From Chloroflexota bacterium (GTDB lineage: Bacteria > Chloroflexota > Limnocylindria > Limnocylindrales > CSP1-4): a stretch of DNA of 6,746 nt. Position numbers and translations under genes: made by a program. The notes beneath the pieces are model-generated. The model was not told the origin of the DNA. It searched no databases and saw only the letters and a program-made list of their open reading frames with translations. Shown here one piece after another: positions 1 through 5,400 of this stretch; positions within the stretch are counted from its first letter, which is position 1; every line of letters starts with the position of its first letter. Where the stretch lies: NCBI GenBank assembly GCA_013698385.1, contig JACCVB010000368.1:1-6746 (forward strand). The letters are read 5' to 3'.

Positions 1-1662
1 GACCACGCCCCGGACCTGGACCGTGGTCCCGATCGCTTCGCTTCGTGCCGCCGCGATCGCGTCCGCGGGCGATGGTGTCGGGGTGGGGGTGGGTGTCGGC
101 GCGGGGGTCGGGGTCGGGCCCGGCGTAGGGATCGGGGTGGGCTCGGGCGTGGGACTCGCCACCGGCGTCGGCTCGGGGGTCGGTGTGGGCGAGGGCGATG
201 GCGTGGGCGATGGCGTCGGCGATGGCGTCGGCGTCGGGGCCGGAACCTGGATGGTGAGATCGGTCGGGTCCGTCACGTAGAGGCGATAACCGCCGACGCC
301 AAGGCCCGAGCTGTCGCGTTGCCCTAGCGGCCCCGCGGCTCGAACGACCTCCCCGGCGACCACGGCGCGACCGTTGAGCGCGGTCGGAGTGATGACCACG
401 CGAACCGGCCCGGACCCGTCATCGACGTAGATCGCCAGGCCGTCGCTGAGCGTGTCGCTGCCACTCGCGACGGCACCATCGATCTCCAGCCGGCGGCCCT
501 CGAGGAGTTCCGTGGCCGAGCCCGTGGCCGTCACTGACGCGGCCGGCACGCCTGGCGCTCCGGTCACGATGAGATCAGCCTCGCTGACCCGAAGCGTGCG
601 CTGCCCGTAGCGTGTGGCCAGGGTGCCCTCGACCCTGATGGCGGTTCCGGCCGGCTGCGCCGTCACGACCGTGGTGTCGAGGTAGAGGGCGATCCCGCCG
701 GTCTCATCCTGGACGAACGTCGTCCGACCCGACTCGAGGCCGCCGAGCGGCGCGGTGAGCGTGCCCTCGATGGTCACAGCGACTCCGTCGACGAGCGACC
801 GAGCCGACCCGATCGGGGTCGTGGCGATCGGCGTCGGTGTCGGTGTCGGGGTGGGGGTGGGTGTCGGCGCGGGGGTCGGGGTCGGGCCCGGCGTAGGGAT
901 CGGTGCAGGAGTGGGTGTTGGCGCGGGGGGCGGGGTCGGGGTCGCGATCGGGCTCGGGGTCGCGATCGGGGTCGGGCTCGGCGTGGCGATGGGCGTCGGG
1001 CTCGGGACGGGGGTTGGCGTCGGTCCGGGTGCGGGCACCGGCGCCGCGCTGGAGCCCTGAGGATTCGGCGTCGCGACGAACCAGTCGGTCGCGTTGTCAT
1101 TCGTATCCACGCCGTTGCCGGCTGCGCCACCCGGCCGCCGTTCCAGGCTGGACCCGGCCGAAGGCGCGACGGCCGCCTGCCCCTCGACGAACCCGCTCGT
1201 GGCATCGCCCCAGCCGACGGCATCCACGACGGATCCACCGACGACGCGGAGGACCACGGCGCCCCCGGTGGCAGCGAATCCGCCGCTGTACGTCCCGTCG
1301 GCACCCGCGGCATACAGCCCGAGCGCGTTCGCGATGAGGGTGCGGCGACCGGGCTCCAGGATCACGGACGCGGACCAGGTCGCCTTCCGTGTCACGGTGG
1401 AGCCGCTGGACGTCGCGTAGACCACCTCGAGGCCGACGAGGTCGATCGGCGCGAGGCCCTGGTTGGCGATCTCGACGAACTCGTCCGAGGCCGATGCGCC
1501 GCCGGTCTGGACTTCCGAGACGACGAGCGTGGACGCGGGCCAGGCGACCGCCGCCGCCAGGACCGTCGACGGTCGGACGATGGCCCCTCCGGGCGACCCG
1601 CTGGCCGCGACGGCGATGAGCAGGGCGAGCGCGGTCCGAGCCGCGCGCCGGGCGTGATCCAT
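1..1662 (-). CDS. Secreted lamin-tail / OB-fold protein with Pro-Thr linkers (3' end beyond window)
   Basis: Seen: an open minus-strand frame from an ATG at 1662 to the window edge, giving 554 codons with no stop, so the C-terminus is missing. The start is set by GGGAGG six bases upstream. Residues 1-40 look like a signal peptide: basic MDHARRAAR, hydrophobic ALALLIAVAA, possible cleavage near AVA-W at about 40. Residues 46-205 resemble a lamin-tail domain (LTD), with EFVEIANQG, DLVGLEV, a GGAVVLRV strand and the closing DTNDNATDWFVATPNPQG. Residues 208-282 are a Pro-Thr linker. Residues 284-368 (VTIEGTLTAPLGG, TFVQDETGGIALYL) and 372-473 (LEIDGAVASG, LAIYVDDGSGPVRVVI) look like two OB-fold units. 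Residues 474-532 are a second linker, and a third OB-like unit starts at 533 (TTVQVRGVV). Known: bacterial LTDs are often secreted or cell-surface and are fused to OB folds and nuclease or phosphoesterase domains. Inference: an exported, possibly nucleic-acid- or surface-binding protein. A catalytic domain, if there is one, lies beyond position 1. Confidence 0.85.
   Translation of the reverse strand, partial: MDHARRAARTALALLIAVAASGSPGGAIVRPSTVLAAAVAWPASTLVVSEVQTGGASASDEFVEIANQGLAPIDLVGLEVVYATSSGSTVTRKATWSASVILEPGRRTLIANALGLYAAGADGTYSGGFAATGGAVVLRVVGGSVVDAVGWGDATSGFVEGQAAVAPSAGSSLERRPGGAAGNGVDTNDNATDWFVATPNPQGSSAAPVPAPGPTPTPVPSPTPIATPSPTPIATPSPIATPTPPPAPTPTPAPIPTPGPTPTPAPTPTPTPTPTPTPIATTPIGSARSLVDGVAVTIEGTLTAPLGGLESGRTTFVQDETGGIALYLDTTVVTAQPAGTAIRVEGTLATRYGQRTLRVSEADLIVTGAPGVPAASVTATGSATELLEGRRLEIDGAVASGSDTLSDGLAIYVDDGSGPVRVVITPTALNGRAVVAGEVVRAAGPLGQRDSSGLGVGGYRLYVTDPTDLTIQVPAPTPTPSPTPSPTPSPSPTPTPEPTPVASPTPEPTPIPTPGPTPTPAPTPTPTPTPSPADAIAAARSEAIGTTVQVRGVV
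74..135. repeat. 62-bp direct repeat, copy A (in linker 2)
   Basis: This stretch is identical over 62 bases to 842-903. The offset of 768 bases is exactly 256 codons, so both copies are read in the same frame (residues 510-530 here). Identity ends at 73/841 and 136/904. Such exactness at synonymous positions points to recent duplication or gene conversion rather than ancient homology. Confidence 0.95.
128..147 (+). other. G-quadruplex motif
   Basis: Four G-runs on the plus strand are arranged G3-N3-G4-N1-G3-N3-G3, which fits the canonical G3+N1-7 rule. This strand is the template for the minus-strand LTD gene, so a fold here could slow transcription. It may equally be a by-product of Pro-Thr coding. 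Confidence 0.5.
842..903. repeat. 62-bp direct repeat, copy B (in linker 1)
   Basis: This is the partner of 74-135, encoding residues 254-274 of the minus-strand protein (start of the PIPTPGPTPTP segment). In protein order it lies just before the first OB-like unit, and copy A lies just before the third. The repeated module is therefore linker end plus OB-domain start. Confidence 0.95.
991..1013 (+). other. G-quadruplex motif
   Basis: Four G-runs on the plus strand are arranged G3-N4-G3-N3-G3-N2-G5, fitting the canonical rule. Neighbouring G-runs between 848 and 976 are separated in places by 8-9 bases, so only a relaxed rule would join them into longer motifs. Confidence 0.5.
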
Positions 1663-1668
1663 GGATGG

Positions 1669-1674
1669 CCTCCC
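1669..1674 (-). promoter_or_regulatory. Ribosome binding site of the LTD protein gene
   Basis: The minus strand reads GGGAGG six bases before the ATG at 1662. This near-consensus Shine-Dalgarno fixes the start, and the signal-peptide-like N-terminus that follows agrees with it. Confidence 0.7.
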
Positions 1675-1716
1675 GGCGGGAACGGGCGGTCGGCGGTGCC
1701 TGCGCAGTGAACCAGA

Positions 1717-1747
1717 TGGCACTTACCTGCCACTTATCGACTACGAT
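1717..1747. promoter_or_regulatory. Candidate operator/promoter in the divergent intergenic region
   Basis: Within the 118-base gap between divergent starts, the plus strand reads CACTTA-CCTGC-CACTTA at 1720-1736. This is a 6-bp direct repeat with an 11-bp period, one helical turn. TGGCA (1717-1721) and TGCCA (1728-1732) overlap it as an inverted repeat. TACGAT at 1742-1747 matches 4 of 6 bases of a -10 box and would start a transcript about 28 bases before the ATG at 1781, but no good -35 box is visible. Head-to-tail repeats at this spacing resemble sites of OmpR/PhoB-type regulators. That regulator class is inference only. Confidence 0.3.
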
Positions 1748-1771
1748 GGGCCGACCCTACCGACCGTCCCT

Positions 1772-1777
1772 GGAGAG
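1772..1777 (+). promoter_or_regulatory. Ribosome binding site of the membrane-protein gene
   Basis: GGAGAG lies just before the ATG at 1781, with GGAG five bases from the start codon. It favours this start over the in-frame ATG at 1661, which would overlap the divergent gene's start and add 40 residues with no membrane or signal character. Confidence 0.6.
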
Positions 1778-1780
1778 ACC

Positions 1781-2464
1781 ATGGCCCGCGCAAAGAGCAC
1801 CGCACGCGCCGAAGCTCGTCGCCGCCATCGAGCCGAGGCGGGGCTGCCCGACGAGGCCATCGAGTCCGGCGCCGCCAACACCCCCGAGGGGGCCCGGCGT
1901 GACACGGTCCCCGCACGGATCTCGGTCATCGCGGCGTTCCGCCAGTCGTTCCGGCCGCTCGATCTACGGGGCGACCTTCGGGCGCTGCCGGCGGTCGCGC
2001 TCCGCTCGAAGGCGCTCTGGTTGCCGCTGCTCCTGACGATCGGCACCACGGTCGCCTTCGCGATCACGGCGGGCAGCGACATCGTGACCCGGTTCCTGTT
2101 CGCCTATTTCGTGCAGACACCGGCCATCGGTGGCGTCTTCATCGCGGGCTTCCTGGCGCCGCGTGCGAGCTGGCTGCTGGGCCTGATCGTCGGGCTGGTT
2201 TCGGCGATCTGCTACACCGTGCTGATCATGACCGTGTTCGCCGCCGTGACCGCCGGCTCGACCACGCCGGGCCTGGCGGGTGACGCGATCGTCTCGGCGT
2301 TCGTGCTCTCGCCGGTCATGGGCCTGCTGTTCGCTTCCGCGGCTGCCTGGTATCGGCGGTTCCTGCAGCTTTCGAGCCCGAACCGGGGTCGTCAGGCCCA
2401 GGCCGCCAGGCGCGGCCCGGACGGGCGGACCCGGGGCGGCACGCAGCGAGCGGCCAGACGCTGA
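1781..2464 (+). CDS. Four-helix membrane protein of unknown function
   Basis: I do not recognise the family. From the ATG at 1781, chosen for the GGAGAG upstream, the protein has 227 residues. Residues 1-20 are strongly basic (MARAKSTARAEARRRHR), and about 21-75 form a hydrophilic, probably cytoplasmic region. Four hydrophobic segments follow at about 79-97 (LWLPLLLTIGTTVAFAITA), 104-125, 130-157 and 168-190. The C-terminal tail (about 191-227) is hydrophilic and basic, rich in Arg, Gly and Gln. Positive charge at both ends and an even number of segments suggest both termini are cytoplasmic. No signal peptide, catalytic motif or transporter signature is visible. It is divergent from the LTD gene, with which it shares a 118-base promoter region, and convergent with the polymerase gene, whose stop is 18 bases away. 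Third-position bias supports real coding. It may be a lineage-specific conserved hypothetical. Confidence 0.75.
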   Translation: MARAKSTARAEARRRHRAEAGLPDEAIESGAANTPEGARRDTVPARISVIAAFRQSFRPLDLRGDLRALPAVALRSKALWLPLLLTIGTTVAFAITAGSDIVTRFLFAYFVQTPAIGGVFIAGFLAPRASWLLGLIVGLVSAICYTVLIMTVFAAVTAGSTTPGLAGDAIVSAFVLSPVMGLLFASAAAWYRRFLQLSSPNRGRQAQAARRGPDGRTRGGTQRAARR

Positions 2465-2482
2465 ACTGACCGGGCCATCCGA

Positions 2483-5400
2483 TCAGCTGAGTCGGCGCAT
2501 CCCGGCCTGCCCCATCTGGCGAACGCCACCGGGCTGATCCGGTCCACCGGCCGCGGCGGCCACCTCGGGGAGTGGCCGGACCTCGCGGGCGACGAGATTG
2601 ACGACCGACCCCTCCCGCTGGAGCTCCCCGTCCACGAGCAGCAACGCGTGCCGCCGGACCACGCCGCGGAGCCGTTCCCAGACGTTCGGCCACATCGTCA
2701 CGTTGACCATCCCTGTCTCGTCCTCCAGGGCCAGGAAGACCGTGCCCTTGGCCGTCATCGGGTGCTGGCGGGTGACGACCAGGCCGCCAACCCGAACCCG
2801 CACCCGACCCCGCGGCAGGTCCGCGAGCGCGGCATTCGTGACGGCCCCGAGCTGTTCGAGCACCGGCCGGAACAGTCCCACCACCTGGCGACGGGCATCC
2901 ACCCCGAGGACCGCGTAGGCATCGCCGATCCGCTCCGATTCGGTGATCGGCGGGAGATCGGGCGCCTCCGTCGCCGGCAGGCGCAGGTCCAGCGGCCGAC
3001 CGGCGGCGGCACCCCGTTTCCCGGCGGCTCGTCCCAGTGCGCGGACCGTCCGTCCGTCCATCCGACCACGTAACGCGCCGGCCACCTCGCGGAGTTGCCA
3101 GAGGAGTTCTCGCCGGGGTCGGCCCAGGGAGTCCATCCCTCCGCTCCGGATGAGGCGCTCCAGGACCTCTTCGGGCAGCCCGGTCCGCTCCACCACCTCG
3201 GCCAGGGTCCGGTAGGAGCCGCGCCCCAGCTCCGCATCCAGGAGCGCCTGGTGCTGCTCGCCGATGCCTTTCACGAGCCCGAGTCCGAGTCGGACCCCCC
3301 AGCCCACGGTCACCTCCGGCGTCCAGCGTTCGCGCGCGGCAGGCGACGGCAGGACGCACGCGGACGAGATCACCGGCGTCGGGCGATGCTCGATCCCGGC
3401 GCCCTCGGGAAGCAGTTCACCGGGGCGGCCCACCCACTCGGTGGTGGTCTTGTAAGACGAAGCATTGATGTCCACCGGCAACACGGCCACCCCGTGCCGT
3501 TTCGCGTCGTTGACCAGCACTTCGACCGGATAGAAGCCCATCGGTTGGGCGTTGATCAGCCCGACCAGGAACTGGGCCGGATAGAACAGCTTGAGGAAGG
3601 CCGACTCGTAGGCGGTCCGGGCAAAGGCCGCTGCGTGCGACTTGGCGAAGCCGAAACTGGCGAACGCCGCCACCTGGCGGAACAGCTCCTCGGCGATCTC
3701 CCGGGTCATCCCGGGCTGGCGAAGACAGCCATCGAAGAACTGGCTGTGGAGTTTCTCCATCTCGCGGCTCGACCGCCACGTGCCCATCGCCCGCCGGAAG
3801 CCATCGCTCTCGGCGGGGCTGAAGCCCGCGACTTCGATGGCGATGCGCATGACCTGCTCCTGGTAGAGGATCACGCCCATCGAATCCTTGAGGACGGGCT
3901 CAAGGCTGGGGTGCAGGTAGGTCACGGGTTCCAGGCCCTGCTTGCGGCGCAGGTACGGGTGGACCGCGTTGCCCTGGATGGGGCCCGGGCGGATGATCGC
4001 GACCTCGACCACGAGATCGTCCAGGTTCTGCGGCCGCGACTTGGGCAAGGTCTGCATCTGGGCCCGGCTCTCGACCTGGAAGACGCCCACGGTGTCCGCC
4101 GCCTGGAGCATCTCGAAGACCTCGGGCACGTCCTCCGGCAGGCGATCCAGGTCCAGGCAGGCGGCGCAATCATGCTCGATGAGCTGGAGAGTCTCGTCCA
4201 TCGCGGCGAGCATGCCGAGGCCCAGCAGGTCGAGCTTGATGAGCTTGAGTGCCTCGACATCGCGCTTGTCGAACTGGACGACGACCCGGTCGACCATGGT
4301 CGCGCGCTCGATCGGCGCGATATCGATGAGCGGCGCGGCGGTCACCAGCATCCCGCCGCTGTGGATGGACAGGTGGCGCGGGAAGCCATCGATCCGGGCG
4401 CAGAACTCCAGCCAGCGCTCCCAGTGGGAGAGGCCGACCGTCGAGCCGCCACGCGCCTGGGGACGCGGGTCGGGTCGGACGCGGGCGACCGAGCTGTGGT
4501 CGCGGTGGTCGCCGCCCCGACCGAGCGTCCCGGCCGTTGGCGCCGGCGGATCCCAGTGGTTCGGCCGGCCGAGTCGGTCGGTGGCGCGGTCCGCGGTCCG
4601 GGGCGGGGGCTCGACCTGGCCACTCTCCGGATCGATCGCCCGACCGTCGACGAGGCCGGGGGGGACCAGGCGCTCGCGTTCCTCGGCATAACCCGTGCCG
4701 CGACCGGCATGGAGCCACGCGATGCTGGCGGGGGTATCGCCGGGTCCGCCCTCGTCCCCGGATGTGCCACCAGCCCGGATCGTCGTCCGCGGCGCGATCG
4801 GATCGTCGCGGAACGTGGTCCCGGTCGGCCCGCGACCCGTGGCATCCGTCCCATCCGCGACGACGCCCGACGGATCCTCCCCCACCCCGACCGCCTCGTC
4901 GAGGCCGCTCTCCTCCCCGATTCCGCTCCCACCGCACGATTCGGGGGTTCGGACCCCGGAAGGTGTCCGTTCGATCATTCCGGAGTCGGGCTGCGGCGCC
5001 ATTTCCAACCCGGCGAGCGTGGACCGAGCGTGGATCGTGCCGTCGGATCCACCGACGGCCGGTTCGCGGTCGGCTTGTGGCCTTGCTACCCCCGGATACA
5101 ACGGTGGGAGCGGAATCTGCGGAGGTTTCGAACTCGCACCGTCCCGGGCGGCCATCGGGACCCCATCGTCGAGCCGGGGCACACGCCCGTTGCCGACCTT
5201 CCCGGCCGCACCGACCTTCCCGGCCGCACCGACCACCCCCGTCGCGCCGTCCCCGCCCGCCACGAGACGCCCACCCCGGCCGTGGTTCAGCTGCCCCATC
5301 CGGTCGGTCAGGCCCTGCTCGCCCGCGACCCGGACCGCTGTTGCGCCCGCGACCACGCCCGCGCCCGCGCCCTCGACCTCGGCCTCCCCCGGCGTCCGGA

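Larger units (their letters stand above)
67..243 (-). other. Second Pro-Thr/Ser-Pro linker of the LTD protein
   Basis: Residues 474-532 of the minus-strand protein alternate Pro with Thr, Ser, Glu or Ala (for example TPSPTPSPTPSP and PTPEPTP). Linkers of this kind are extended and protease-resistant and commonly space domains of exported proteins. In the opposite strand the same DNA reads as Gly-Val/Gly-Asp repeats, which are not a gene. Confidence 0.85.
817..1041 (-). other. First Pro-Thr linker of the LTD protein
   Basis: Residues 208-282 of the minus-strand protein are a Pro-rich linker between the lamin-tail domain and the first OB-like unit. It has several imperfect six-residue units of the type SPTPIA/TPSPIA at about 221-241, followed by a pure Thr-Pro run at about 268-278. 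The short units suggest expansion by slippage or unequal crossing-over. Confidence 0.85.
4440..5395 (-). other. Low-complexity insertion in the DnaE2 thumb region
   Basis: Residues about 449-767 (counted from the Met at 6739) separate RDLEADGGFAEFFRTP from HWERWLEFCARIDGFPRHLS. In relatives these flanks are joined by only a few tens of residues. The segment is rich in Gly, Pro, Asp, Arg, Thr and Ala, has no recognisable domain and looks disordered. It stays in frame with no stop for about 956 bases. Sampled codons near its edges keep high GC3, but residues 538-566 drop to 17 of 29, against 27 of 32 in a sample around the catalytic Asp pair. No intein motifs (N-terminal Cys/Ser splice block, C-terminal HN-C/S/T) are present. 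It could be a disordered interaction tether or a neutral expansion. Confidence 0.8.

Noticed and set aside
23..1060. Gly-Val repeat proteins on the plus strand (23-280 and 755-1060), resembling elastin-like or PE-PGRS-like sequences
   Set aside because: They are the complement of Pro-Thr linkers in a 554-codon minus-strand gene with a signal peptide, recognisable domains and a ribosome binding site. The Gly-Val frames contain no domain and no supported start.
1717..1732. A sigma-54 (-24/-12) promoter, because TGGCAC is followed by a TGC
   Set aside because: The GG and GC pairs are 11 bases apart instead of the required 12, and the -12 element reads TGCC rather than TTGC.
1661..1780. A longer N-terminus for the membrane protein from the ATG at 1661
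   Set aside because: It would overlap the start of the divergent gene and its ribosome binding site, and it adds residues with no conserved character. The ATG at 1781 has a proper Shine-Dalgarno.
2455..2510. A bidirectional terminator between the convergent genes
   Set aside because: Only short, interrupted pairings are visible (CCGGG/CCCGG around CCGA/TCGG), with no T-run on either strand. The gap between stops is 18 bases.
4936..4960. A tRNA T-arm-like hairpin (CGGGG, loop GTTCGGA, CCCCG)
   Set aside because: The loop lacks the TTCRA consensus and no acceptor, D or anticodon arms or CCA surround it. It lies inside the polymerase frame.
4919..5117. A miniature inverted-repeat transposable element
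   Set aside because: The inverted repeat is real, but no target-site duplication flanks it, no second copy is in the window and the segment is read through in frame. Kept only as a repeat.
4440..5395. An intein within the polymerase, as known for DnaE proteins of some bacteria
   Set aside because: No splice-junction Cys/Ser block at the start, no HN-C/S/T at the end, and no homing-endonuclease motif. The composition is low-complexity, unlike the intein fold.
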